17,641 nucleotides of DNA from Thermoleophilia bacterium (GTDB taxonomy: Bacteria > Actinomycetota > Thermoleophilia > Gaiellales > Gaiellaceae). The stretch is from NCBI GenBank assembly GCA_025927435.1, contig JAICLM010000016.1, forward strand, positions 1 to 17,641. Direction: 5' to 3'. Every line of letters starts with the position of its first letter. The stretch's first letter is position 1. The notes below the pieces were generated by a model. That model was not told where the DNA came from. It made no database searches and worked only from the letters and a program-made list of their open reading frames with translations. The position numbers and the translations under genes are program-made. Shown here in pieces: positions 6,528 through 13,078 of this stretch.

Positions 6528-7018
6528 GAGAACTCGACCGGCACGCCGCCCGCGAGCGTCTGGCCCACCACGCAGTAGCGCTCGGTCAGCTCGAGCAGCT
6601 TGTCGAGCGACTCGCGCGAAGCAGCGGAGGTGAGGTCGAAGCGGAGCCGGATCGCGGTGAAGCCCACGGAGGCGTCGCGGTCGACCCCGAGTGTGCCGCG
6701 GAAGTCGAGGTCGCCCTCGGCGTGGACGGTGCCGGCGACGTCGAGCTCCATCGACGTCGCCACCGAGCGGAGCGTGACGCCCGCGCAGGCGGCGAGGGCC
6801 TCGAGGAGCATGTCGCCGGAGCACGCAAGCGCGCCGGTGCCACCGGTGGCGGGATGGAGGCCGGCCTCGACGAGCGCGCGTCCCGTGTCCACCTTGCAGG
6901 CGATGTTCTGCTCGTCGAGCTCGCCGTCGGCACGGAGCGTGATGCGCGCCGCCGCGGGCTCCTCGCGGTAGCGCTCCTTGAGCGGCTTCTGCATCGCCTG
7001 TAACTCGGCCCGGTCCAT
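6512..7018 (-). CDS. OsmC/Ohr-superfamily protein
   Basis: 168 residues. HPATGGTGALACSGDMLLEALAACAGVTLRSVA carries the conserved helix with Cys78, and TERYCVVGQTL carries the second conserved Cys149. This spacing fits OsmC-like thiol peroxidases that reduce organic hydroperoxides using a pair of cysteines. Two further cysteines (41 and 66) are present. The N-terminal strand region (ARITLRADGELDEQNIACKV) and the acidic mid-region match OsmC-like proteins rather than the shorter Ohr. ATG 7018 was chosen because upstream sequence in this frame is not family-like and lies in the promoter region of the divergent oxidoreductase. The divergence from an oxidoreductase/SDR pair would suit a stress or redox context. 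No clear promoter for this strand was identified. Confidence 0.9.
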   Translation of the reverse strand: MDRAELQAMQKPLKERYREEPAAARITLRADGELDEQNIACKVDTGRALVEAGLHPATGGTGALACSGDMLLEALAACAGVTLRSVATSMELDVAGTVHAEGDLDFRGTLGVDRDASVGFTAIRLRFDLTSAASRESLDKLLELTERYCVVGQTLAGGVPVEFSYSIS

Positions 7019-7021
7019 CGC

Positions 7022-7050
7022 TTGGACATGGTTGCACGCAGTACTAGAGT
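7022..7050 (+). promoter_or_regulatory. Candidate sigma-70-type promoter for the FAD oxidoreductase
   Basis: TTGGAC (7022-7027) and TAGAGT (7045-7050) are separated by 17 nt, in the 64-nt divergent spacer. Transcription would start near 7057. AAGGAG (7069-7074) then serves as ribosome site for ATG 7083. This is the only leadered promoter with a recognisable -35 that I found in the window. Confidence 0.5.
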
Positions 7051-7082
7051 CGGGCGCACACCGCACCGAAGGAGAGCAGACC

Positions 7083-9413
7083 ATGGCAACAGTCGAAACG
7101 GCCCGGCTCGACGAGCTGCGTGCCACGTTCGGCGGCACCCTCCTCGAGCCGTCGGACCCCGGATACGAAGAGGCGCGGCGCATCCACAACGCGATGATCG
7201 ACCGGCGCCCGGCGCTGATCGCGCAGTGCCGGAACACGGCCGACATCGTCGATGCCGTCCACTTTGCGCGGCGGGAGGGGCTGGAGATCTCCGTGCGCGG
7301 CGGCGGTCACAACGTCGCCGGCAGGGCGGTGATCGACGGCGCGCTGATGATCGACCTCTCGCCGATGCGAGGGATCCACGTCGACCGCGATGCGATGACG
7401 CTGCGCGCCCAGGGCGGGTGCCTCTGGGCCGAGCTGAACCGTGAGGCGGCACTGCACGGCCTCGCGACCACGGGCGGCGCGATCTCCCACACCGGCGTCT
7501 CCGGATTGACGCTCGGCGGCGGGCTCGGGTGGCTGATGGCGAAGCACGGCCTCGCGGCCGACAACGTGCTCGCCGTCGAGCTCGTCACGGCGGAAGGTCG
7601 CGTCCTCGACGTCACGGCCGACTCCGATCCGGACCTGTTCTGGGCCCTGCGGGGCGGCGGCGGCAACTTCGGGATCGCTGCCTCGATCGAGTTCCGCCTC
7701 CATCCGATGCCGACGGTCACTGGCGGCCTGATCGGCCATCCGATCGAGCGGGCGGGAGAGATGCTCCGCTTCTACCGCGACATGGCCCCGACCGTCTCGG
7801 ACGACCTGACGGTCTTCGCGGCGCTCGTCCACGCTCCGGACGGCTCGGGGATGAAGCTCGCGGGCCTCATCGTCTTCCACACCGGCGCGCCCGAGGAGGC
7901 GGAGCAGGAGCTCGCGCCGTTCAAGGAGTGGGGACCGCCGGTCATGGTGGAGGTCGGGCCGGTGCCGTACCCCGCGTTCAACACGATCCTCGACGAGGCG
8001 TATCCGCACGGCCTTCGCAACTACTGGCTCTCGGCGTTCACGAACGGGCTGCCGGACGGCCTGATAGACACGATGGTCGAGCGGTTCGCGCAGGTGCCGT
8101 CGCCCCTGAGCGGCATCGTGATCGAGCAGTTCCACGGGGCAGTCACGCGAGTCGACCCGACCGAGACGGCGGTCCCGCACCGCGCCGAGGGCTACAACCT
8201 CCTGCTTCCGTCGGTCTGGGACGACGCGACCGCGGACGACGCGAATATCGCGTGGACGAGGGACACCTTTGCTGCCATGAAGGAGTTCTTCACCGGCGGC
8301 CGGTGGCTCAACTACCTCGCCGACGACCAGGGCGAGGACGCGATCCGTGGTGCATACGGAGCGAACTACGACCGGCTCGCCGAGTTGAAGCGGCGCTACG
8401 ACCCGGAGAACGTGTTCCGGGCGAACCACAACATCACCTCGGCGCGGCGGTTCGGCCACGACCGGGGCGGGTACGCCTTCGGTCGTGGCCGAGCGGGTCG
8501 CCCTCGTCACGGGCGCGAACACGGGAATCGGGCTCGCGATCGCCGAGCGCCTCCTCGCCGACGGCTGGAAGCTCGGCTACGCGACGCAGGACAACGAGCA
8601 GAAACACGAGGGGCCGCTCGCCGACCTGCGGCAGCGGTACGGGAAGGGCCGGATCCACTGGGTCTGGGGCAGCATTGCGGAGCCCGACGTGCCGGAGCGG
8701 CTCGTCGCCGAGACCGTGGAAGCGCTCGGGCGACTCGATGCCCTTGTCAACAATGCCGGCCTCTCCACCGCGAAGCCGTTCTTGGAGCTCACGATCGACG
8801 ACTTCGACCTCACGTTCGACGTCGACGTGCGCGGCAGCTTTCTCGCCGCCCAGGCGGCGGCCCGGCGTATGAAGGAGCAGGACGGTGGCTCGATCGTGAA
8901 CATCACCTCGGTTCACGAGCACATCCCCAGGGCCGACTTCTCCGTTTACGCAGCGGCGAAGGCCGCGCTCGGGATGCTGAGCCGAAATCTCGCGCTCGAG
9001 CTCGCGCAGTTCGGGATCCGTGTGAACTCCGTCGCGCCGGGCGTAATCGCCACCCCGCGCAACGAGGCCGATGCGGAGCGGCTCGATCCGGAGGTGCCCC
9101 TCGGCCGCCCGGGGAGGCCAGAGGAGGTGGCGGCGCTCGTCGCCTGGCTCTGTTCCGGGGAAGCCTCGTACGTGACCGGATCGAGCTACGTCCTGGACGG
9201 CGGAATGAGCCAGCAGGTCGTCAGCATCCCGGCCTGACGAATTACCGCTGCTTTACAAAACCTGGACGACAATTCGGGTCGGGGAGGGAATTCGCTCGAT
9301 CAACGCACCCGAAGTCGGAGGGATCCCGATGCGAAAGCTTCTCCTACCTCTGGTCGCCGTCCTCTCGCTCGCAGTGGCAGGCGCCGCCGCGGGCAAGACG
9401 TCGAAGACGGTGA
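7083..9413 (+). CDS. FAD-linked oxidoreductase (BBE/VAO type); frame lacks its expected stop
   Basis: The family-like part is residues 1 to about 451 (to about 8438). SVRGGGHNVAG (His76) is the FAD-binding loop with the usual site for 8-alpha-histidyl FAD. HTGVSGLTLGGGLGWLMAKHGLAADN and DPDLFWALRGGGGNFGI are hallmark FAD_binding_4 motifs. NYLADDQGEDAIRGAYGANYDRLAELKRRYDPENVFRANHNI is the berberine-bridge-enzyme C-terminus, where homologues end within a few residues. The second (Cys) flavin attachment seen in bicovalent members is not evident. Here the frame continues without a stop to TGA 9411-9413, through the whole SDR gene in another frame and into the start of the next gene. The extra 325 residues are Arg/Ala/Gly-rich out-of-frame sequence. 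Start ATG 7083 has a good AAGGAG. A lost stop, a sequencing indel, or a frameshifted fusion with the SDR would each explain this. Confidence 0.75.
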   Translation: MATVETARLDELRATFGGTLLEPSDPGYEEARRIHNAMIDRRPALIAQCRNTADIVDAVHFARREGLEISVRGGGHNVAGRAVIDGALMIDLSPMRGIHVDRDAMTLRAQGGCLWAELNREAALHGLATTGGAISHTGVSGLTLGGGLGWLMAKHGLAADNVLAVELVTAEGRVLDVTADSDPDLFWALRGGGGNFGIAASIEFRLHPMPTVTGGLIGHPIERAGEMLRFYRDMAPTVSDDLTVFAALVHAPDGSGMKLAGLIVFHTGAPEEAEQELAPFKEWGPPVMVEVGPVPYPAFNTILDEAYPHGLRNYWLSAFTNGLPDGLIDTMVERFAQVPSPLSGIVIEQFHGAVTRVDPTETAVPHRAEGYNLLLPSVWDDATADDANIAWTRDTFAAMKEFFTGGRWLNYLADDQGEDAIRGAYGANYDRLAELKRRYDPENVFRANHNITSARRFGHDRGGYAFGRGRAGRPRHGREHGNRARDRRAPPRRRLEARLRDAGQRAETRGAARRPAAAVREGPDPLGLGQHCGARRAGAARRRDRGSARATRCPCQQCRPLHREAVLGAHDRRLRPHVRRRRARQLSRRPGGGPAYEGAGRWLDREHHLGSRAHPQGRLLRLRSGEGRARDAEPKSRARARAVRDPCELRRAGRNRHPAQRGRCGAARSGGAPRPPGEARGGGGARRLALFRGSLVRDRIELRPGRRNEPAGRQHPGLTNYRCFTKPGRQFGSGREFARSTHPKSEGSRCESFSYLWSPSSRSQWQAPPRARRRRR
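8485..9237 (+). CDS. Short-chain dehydrogenase/reductase (SDR, classical)
   Basis: 250 residues, the normal length for a classical SDR. The NAD(P) loop TGANTGIG is at 9-16 and NNAG at 89-92. The catalytic triad is Ser142 (NITSVHEH), Tyr155 and Lys159 in SVYAAAK. NSVAPGVIATP and the C-terminal VTGSSYVLDGGMSQQ are typical of the glucose-dehydrogenase/FabG-like group. It oxidises or reduces an alcohol/ketone pair of unknown structure. GTG 8485 was chosen because it places the first beta strand (RVALVTG) a few residues in; no clear ribosome site precedes it, and the frame is open back to 8389. It lies entirely within the run-on frame of the FAD oxidoreductase, in the +1 frame relative to it. It is either coupled to that gene or is the second half of a split fusion. 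Confidence 0.93.
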   Translation: MAERVALVTGANTGIGLAIAERLLADGWKLGYATQDNEQKHEGPLADLRQRYGKGRIHWVWGSIAEPDVPERLVAETVEALGRLDALVNNAGLSTAKPFLELTIDDFDLTFDVDVRGSFLAAQAAARRMKEQDGGSIVNITSVHEHIPRADFSVYAAAKAALGMLSRNLALELAQFGIRVNSVAPGVIATPRNEADAERLDPEVPLGRPGRPEEVAALVAWLCSGEASYVTGSSYVLDGGMSQQVVSIPA

Positions 9414-10231
9414 CGATCAGTCACACCGGCTACACGCCGACGGCCGTCTCGATCACGACAGGAGACGCTGTCATCTTCAAGAACACCGACACCGTCGCCC
9501 ACACCGTCGACTTCAATTCGACGACCGGGATGAACTGCGGGGTCGCAGTCCCGCTCGTCATTGCGGCGGGGCAAAGCGCGAGTTGCACCTTCTCGAGCGC
9601 CGGCAGGTTCAGGTTCTCGGACCCCGCAAGCAAGAAGAAAGCGTTCCGCGGCACGATCACGGTCACGCTGCCACTCGTCTCCAGCCTCACGGTGACGCCG
9701 AAGTCCGTCGTCTATGGGAGCAAGGCGACGCTCGCCGGCAAGCTTGCCAGCGGGCAGTCGGGCCAGTCGGTCCAGGTGAAGGCGCAGAGGTGCGGCCAGA
9801 CGAACTCGACCGTGATGGCGACCGTGACGACGGGAGCCGGCGGGGCATTCAGCTACCAGGCCCAGCCGTTGGAGAAGACGGAGTACACGCTGAGCAACAA
9901 GGGCCTGACGGCGAGCGCGAGCATCGCCGTCAAGCCGAGCATGAAGCTCAGCAAGACCAGGCGGCACCACTACAGTCTCACCGTCTCTGCAGCCCAGAGC
10001 TTCGCCGGCAAGGTCGCGACCTTCCAGCGTTACCGCTCCAAGCTCAAGCGGTGGGTGAAGGTCAAGCGCGTCACGCTCAAGGCGAGCACCGCCGGGACGG
10101 CTCCGACCGTGATCTCGTCGGTGAAGTTCCGCTCGGGGATCAAGGCGCGTCTGAAGGTGCGTGCCAGTCTCGGGCCAAAGCAGGTCGGCGCCTGCTACGC
10201 CGCGGCGCGGAGCAACACGATCCGCAGCTAG
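9329..10231 (+). CDS. Secreted cupredoxin-like protein with Ig-like C-terminal region, copper ligands lost
   Basis: 300 residues. Residues 1-22 form a signal peptide (MRKLLLPLVAVLSLAVAGAAAG), so the product is exported. Residues 27-113 follow a plastocyanin-type strand order, with GYTPTAVSITTGDAVIFKNTD, then VAHTVDF carrying His58. In the final loop, where copper proteins have C..H....M, this protein has FRFSDPASKKKAFRGTITV: no Cys, His or Met ligand. Residues about 115-202 form an Ig-like beta domain (SLTVTPKSVVYGSKATLAGKL), followed by a Lys/Arg-rich region (about 205-285) that may bind wall polymers or carry a further beta domain. It is therefore probably a structural surface protein. ATG 9329 is preceded by GGAGGG (9317-9322). 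A strong hairpin follows the stop, so it may be monocistronic. Confidence 0.82.
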   Translation: MRKLLLPLVAVLSLAVAGAAAGKTSKTVTISHTGYTPTAVSITTGDAVIFKNTDTVAHTVDFNSTTGMNCGVAVPLVIAAGQSASCTFSSAGRFRFSDPASKKKAFRGTITVTLPLVSSLTVTPKSVVYGSKATLAGKLASGQSGQSVQVKAQRCGQTNSTVMATVTTGAGGAFSYQAQPLEKTEYTLSNKGLTASASIAVKPSMKLSKTRRHHYSLTVSAAQSFAGKVATFQRYRSKLKRWVKVKRVTLKASTAGTAPTVISSVKFRSGIKARLKVRASLGPKQVGACYAAARSNTIRS

Positions 10232-10243
10232 GCGAAGCATCCA

Positions 10244-10271
10244 GGGAGAGCCGGGACGGCCCGGCTCTCCC
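10244..10271 (+). terminator. 12-bp GC-rich hairpin without U-tract, putative terminator
   Basis: GGGAGAGCCGGG (10244-10255), loop ACGG, CCCGGCTCTCCC (10260-10271): a perfect 12-bp stem beginning 13 nt after the cupredoxin-like stop. No T-run follows, so it would be of the tailless type reported in actinobacteria. An alternative is an mRNA 3'-stabilising structure. Confidence 0.7.
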
Positions 10272-10296
10272 GCCCGCCGGCAACCGCCCTGCAGGC

Positions 10297-10302
10297 AATA
10301 CT
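10297..10302 (+). promoter_or_regulatory. Candidate -10 for the 56-aa membrane peptide gene
   Basis: AATACT lies 8 nt before ATG 10311, which has no ribosome binding site. It matches only the NANNNT part of a -10 element, so this is weak. It fits the leaderless pattern seen elsewhere in the window. Confidence 0.25.
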
Positions 10303-10310
10303 GCGATGCA

Positions 10311-10481
10311 ATGCCGTCGAGCAGCCAGCTGACGGTCGCCGCGGGATACGTGGCGGCCGGGGCCGTGTACGTGGCCCTCGGCGTCTGGTACACGGACTTC
10401 CTGTTCTCCTTCTTCGTCGGCCTCGGGTACCTGCTGCTCGTCGCCTGGCTCGTCCCGCTCTGCGTGAGGAGGATCTTCTGA
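10311..10481 (+). CDS. Small two-helix membrane protein, 56 aa
   Basis: MPSSSQLTVAAG opens the peptide. It has two hydrophobic segments, about residues 8-27 and 30-51, with a very short turn (YTD), and ends in a basic tail (RRIF). No family is recognised. I support it as a gene because its stop overlaps the start of the next gene at CTGA (10478-10481), because the GAGGAGG site for the next gene lies in its last codons, and because the hydrophobic pattern is clean. It is probably a partner or coupling peptide for the membrane hydrolase downstream. There is no Shine-Dalgarno before ATG 10311. An out-of-frame ATG at 10306 gives only eight codons. Confidence 0.6.
   Translation: MPSSSQLTVAAGYVAAGAVYVALGVWYTDFLFSFFVGLGYLLLVAWLVPLCVRRIF
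10466..10472 (+). promoter_or_regulatory. Shine-Dalgarno that points to a CTG start
   Basis: GAGGAGG lies 5 nt before CTG 10478. There is no ATG, GTG or TTG at a suitable distance in the frame of the downstream hydrolase, so this site supports initiation at CTG. Confidence 0.6.
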
Positions 10482-11320
10482 GCTGGGCGGCACACGATCT
10501 CGAGCCGTACGCGATCCAGCGCCACACGCGGATCAAGATCGCGTTCGTTCCCCTCCTGCTCGGCTCGTACGCACCGGATCTGATGAGCAAGTGGTTCGTG
10601 TACGGCATTCACATCGGCGGCTGGGACCTGAAGGCCACCGATCCGGTGCAGTTCCACCGGGGTTGGCCCGGAGTCGGCTTCACGCACTCGCTGCTCTACG
10701 GCGTGGTGATCGCCTTCCTCTTCTGGCGCCTGCTCGGGAGCAAGACCTGGGCCGTCAGCTTCCTGATCGGCCAGTGGGCGCACGCGATCACGGATACGGG
10801 CGACACGGTCGGGACGATGCTGTTCTTCCCGTGGACGATCCACATTCACTTCGGCGCGTGGGCCTACGCCGGGCAGACGGGCCGCATGACCGACGCCGCC
10901 GCGTACTTCAGCGGCCCGGGCGCCGTGTGGGACCTCGTCTGGATCGTGTACGGCATCTTCAGCTGGCGCGTGCTCACGCGCTCCTACTTCGAGCGGCACG
11001 TCTACGCGGCAGACGCGTTCTGGAGTCGGGCCAACCGGTTCATCCCGCTGGCGGCGCTGCTCGTCGCGTATCGCGCGGCCTTCTTCTACGGGACGACCCG
11101 CTGGATCGCGTGGAGCCTGTGGGCGCACGTCGTGCACCACTATCCGTACGACATCTCGTGGGGCGGCCCGCACTGGGTGCCGGCGGCGCACTCGCCGAGC
11201 CTGACCTGGCTGCAGCTGGTGGGGGTGGGGGCGATCGTCGGCGCCGGGGTGGCGATCGTCGTCGTGTCCCGGCACGAGTTCGGCCGGAGGAGCTGGGCGG
11301 CGATCCGATCGAGGACGTGA
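10478..11320 (+). CDS. YdjM/PF04307-type membrane-bound metal-dependent hydrolase
   Basis: 280 residues from CTG 10478. Diagnostic motifs are GSYAPDL (Pro33, Asp34), HRGWPGVGFTHS (His60, His70) and GQWAHAITDTGDTVG (His102, Asp106). Together these are the PD, HRG..HS and H..xD..G metal-ligand pattern of PF04307 membrane proteins, sometimes called LexA-regulated putative hydrolases. Several hydrophobic segments follow, with a Trp/His-rich loop (WAHVVHHYPYDISWGG). The first ATG in frame, at 10583, would remove the conserved PD segment, so the gene must start earlier. CTG 10478 overlaps the preceding stop (CTGA) and has GAGGAGG 5 nt upstream, so I chose it. Product function in this family is unproven; lipid or envelope metabolism is often suggested. 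It is convergent with the next gene, 10 nt away. Confidence 0.82.
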   Translation: MSWAAHDLEPYAIQRHTRIKIAFVPLLLGSYAPDLMSKWFVYGIHIGGWDLKATDPVQFHRGWPGVGFTHSLLYGVVIAFLFWRLLGSKTWAVSFLIGQWAHAITDTGDTVGTMLFFPWTIHIHFGAWAYAGQTGRMTDAAAYFSGPGAVWDLVWIVYGIFSWRVLTRSYFERHVYAADAFWSRANRFIPLAALLVAYRAAFFYGTTRWIAWSLWAHVVHHYPYDISWGGPHWVPAAHSPSLTWLQLVGVGAIVGAGVAIVVVSRHEFGRRSWAAIRSRT

Positions 11321-11330
11321 CGCCGCGGCG

Positions 11331-11837
11331 TCAGTGCGAGAAGATCACCTTCAGCGCGACCACGATTCCTCCGAGCGCGAGGTTCAGGGCGATGACCGCG
11401 GCCGTTCCGCCGCGCCCGAGCCGCTCGACGTGGGCGTAGCGCGCTCCCTGAACCGCCAGGGCGACGAAGCCGAGACCGAAGGCGAGCCAGATGTCGCGCG
11501 TCTCTTCGATGACGTGGAACGCGCCGAGGAGCAGGACGCTGATCGGGCCCGCGGCCGCCGCGAGGATCGGCATCTCCCGCGCGGCAATGGCACGGAACTC
11601 GGGCCAGTCGAGCCGGCGGCCCCGTTCGATGCTCTCGCCCAGCGTGTGGGCGTAGACGTGCGCGACCCAGATCACCGCCGACGTCGTGGCCACGACCGCG
11701 ATCAGGGTGCGCGGATCGGGATGCTCCACGGCGCCGGCGGCCAGGGCCGCCATCGCAAGCACGGTCCCGTACACCGTGGCGGCGATCCCCCGATCGCCAC
11801 CGCCGAGCAGCCGCCCGACAACGCGTCTCGCCGTCAC
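11331..11837 (-). CDS. Hypothetical small multi-pass membrane protein
   Basis: 168 residues from GTG 11837 with about five hydrophobic segments: roughly 17-37, 43-66, 85-108, and two more at the C-terminus ending ALKVIFSH. A loop after the second segment, HVYAHTLGESIERGRR, is polar with conserved-looking His and Arg residues, and HVIEETRDIW follows the third. I do not recognise the family. The frame is open further upstream to 11942, but that part overlaps the start of the divergent DUF1707 gene and is not hydrophobic, so I took the GTG that has CATACT 7 nt upstream. It is divergent from DUF1707 with a 45-nt spacer, and convergent with the PF04307 gene. Confidence 0.7.
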   Translation of the reverse strand: MTARRVVGRLLGGGDRGIAATVYGTVLAMAALAAGAVEHPDPRTLIAVVATTSAVIWVAHVYAHTLGESIERGRRLDWPEFRAIAAREMPILAAAAGPISVLLLGAFHVIEETRDIWLAFGLGFVALAVQGARYAHVERLGRGGTAAVIALNLALGGIVVALKVIFSH

Positions 11838-11844
11838 CCGCAGG

Positions 11845-11850
11845 AGTATG
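11845..11850 (-). promoter_or_regulatory. Candidate -10 for the hypothetical membrane protein (leaderless)
   Basis: On the minus strand, CATACT lies 7 nt before GTG 11837, in the 45-nt divergent spacer. No Shine-Dalgarno precedes this start. Confidence 0.3.
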
Positions 11851-11870
11851 TAGCCGGAGGCGTCCGCGGG

Positions 11871-11876
11871 TACGAT
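11871..11876 (+). promoter_or_regulatory. Candidate -10 for the DUF1707 gene (leaderless)
   Basis: TACGAT lies 6 nt before GTG 11883 and matches TANNNT. There is no ribosome site, so the mRNA probably starts at the GTG itself. Confidence 0.45.
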
Positions 11877-11882
11877 CGTCGA

Positions 11883-12293
11883 GTGGCCGTACTCGTCGGA
11901 GACCGTGAGCGTGACCGCACCGCAGGTGAGCTGCAGCGGCACTACCGCGAGGGACGGCTGTCGCTGGACGAGCTCACGCAGCGGCTGGAGACCGCGCTCC
12001 GCGCCAGCAACGGCGCCCAGCTCCGGTCGGCGCTGAACGAGCTTCCCTCTACGGGCCCCGAGGCCCTGCGAGAAGCATTTCGGTCGCCGGGGCGAGCGCT
12101 GCGGAATGCCGCGATCCTCGCGGGCACCGCCCTCGCCTGGCTCTTCTGGAGCATCGGCATGCTCGCCGCGTTCGTCGCCTGGATGGCGTCGAACGGCCCG
12201 AGCCTCAACTCTCTGCTGGTCTTTCCGCTCCTGTGGTTCGGGGTGAGCTGGCTGCTCTGGAGCACGAGCAAGCGCCGGCGCTCACGACGCTGA
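11883..12293 (+). CDS. DUF1707 (SHOCT-like) small membrane protein
   Basis: 136 residues. Residues 4-54 match DUF1707: LVGDRERDRTAGELQRHYREGRLSLDELTQRLETALRA, then LRSALNELP, which is the characteristic R.SD.DRE..V..L..A..EGRL...E..ER pattern of actinobacterial DUF1707 proteins. Two hydrophobic segments follow (about 80-101 and 107-128) with a short loop and a basic tail. DUF1707 proteins are often found with sensors or cell-wall regulators, but their biochemical role is unknown. GTG 11883 places the domain at the very N-terminus, as in homologues. Upstream TACGAT at 6 nt suggests a leaderless mRNA. It is convergent with the MoxR-type operon, with about 290 nt of non-coding DNA between. Confidence 0.85.
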   Translation: MAVLVGDRERDRTAGELQRHYREGRLSLDELTQRLETALRASNGAQLRSALNELPSTGPEALREAFRSPGRALRNAAILAGTALAWLFWSIGMLAAFVAWMASNGPSLNSLLVFPLLWFGVSWLLWSTSKRRRSRR

Positions 12294-12586
12294 TTGATGC
12301 CGGGCCTGCCCGGGTCAACGTGACGATGACCCTCAGAGTGGGGCTACTACCAACGTCGCCGGCCGTCTCGAAGCGCGTGGCTGTCGCTGTCGACCTCGCC
12401 GTGAACGTGAGACGCCGACGCGTTCTCTGCGGACTCGGCGAGCTCCTGATGCCCACAACGGCTACACGAGATCAACGGTCTCGCCCCTGGTCGATGCATC
12501 CTCTACGCGCCAACGATGACCAACGACGGCGCAGAGGAGAGCGGCTGCTCGCACGGTCGGGGAACCTACCAACCTCGGGCCGGCCG
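12294..12586. other. Non-coding convergent spacer
   Basis: No supported gene. A small GC hairpin occurs just after the DUF1707 stop. Base composition is less codon-like than elsewhere. A minus-strand open frame here (ending at 12205) has a beta-strand-like stretch LTFTARSTATATRF, but it runs antisense into the DUF1707 gene and has no family match, so I left it out. No tRNA, repeat or insertion sequence was seen. Confidence 0.5.
12300..12313 (+). terminator. Short GC hairpin after the DUF1707 gene
   Basis: CCGGG, loop CCTG, CCCGG, beginning 7 nt after the DUF1707 stop. The stem is only 5 bp with no T-run, so it is a weak terminator candidate. Confidence 0.3.
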
Positions 12587-13078
12587 CTAGCGGCGCGCGA
12601 CCCAGATCCCGGTGCCGGCGGCACCCACCGCCGCGGCTGCGCCGAGTAGCGTCAAAGCCAGGCCGTGGGTCGACGGCACTGCTGACAGGGCGACGACGAG
12701 CACCGCTGCGGCCAGGCCGGCGAGGGCGAGCGCGGTCACGGCCGCGCCGCGGCGCCAGACCACCCGGGACTCGGCGCGGATCTCCAGACCCTCGTCGATC
12801 GACCAGGCCGACAGCTCGCCGCTGAGCAGAAGCAGCACGGCGACCAGCGGCGCGCTCGCGTCGACCGCATTCCCGGCGGCGGCGACCGCGGCGACGTACG
12901 TGCCTCCGGCGAGGAAGAGCGCGGCGCCGAGGCCGCGACCCCGGAAGACCAGGGCGACGACGAGCAGGATCGCGCCGGACGTCGCACCCGGCACGAACGC
13001 GGCCACCGGCGACGGCGCGCGCGTCAGCGCGTCCGCAAGAGCTCCGCCGTAGGCGGCGGACGCTCCCGCGGCGAGCAC
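12587..13078 (-). CDS. Hypothetical membrane protein, last gene of the MoxR operon
   Basis: 163 residues from GTG 13078. The start shares one base with the DUF58 stop (TAGTG), so it is coupled. About five hydrophobic segments are visible; the second half contains ESRVVWRRGAAVTALALAGLAAAVLVVALSAV. A polar loop (SIDEGLEIRAESRVVWRR) lies near the middle. No family is recognised. In related operons this position is often held by a large transglutaminase-like membrane protein (DUF3488/TgpA); neither a transglutaminase Cys/His/Asp signature nor a comparable length is present here. It may be a membrane anchor for the DUF58 protein, which is inference from position. A palindrome GCCGCTAGCGGC spans its stop codon. 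Confidence 0.75.
   Translation of the reverse strand: MLAAGASAAYGGALADALTRAPSPVAAFVPGATSGAILLVVALVFRGRGLGAALFLAGGTYVAAVAAAGNAVDASAPLVAVLLLLSGELSAWSIDEGLEIRAESRVVWRRGAAVTALALAGLAAAVLVVALSAVPSTHGLALTLLGAAAAVGAAGTGIWVARR

Noticed and set aside
7529..8872. Plus-strand open frame in a third frame over the oxidoreductase and SDR
   Set aside because: It gives Arg/Gly-rich sequence without motifs. The two other frames carry the real enzymes.
12205..12456. Minus-strand frame with a beta-strand-like stretch in the 12294-12586 spacer
   Set aside because: It runs antisense into DUF1707, has no ribosome site or recognised family, and may be at most a decayed remnant.
12583..12594. Palindrome GCCGCTAGCGGC over the stop of the last operon gene, considered as a terminator
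   Set aside because: It is a continuous palindrome with no loop, so it would make a poor RNA hairpin. No T-run follows.
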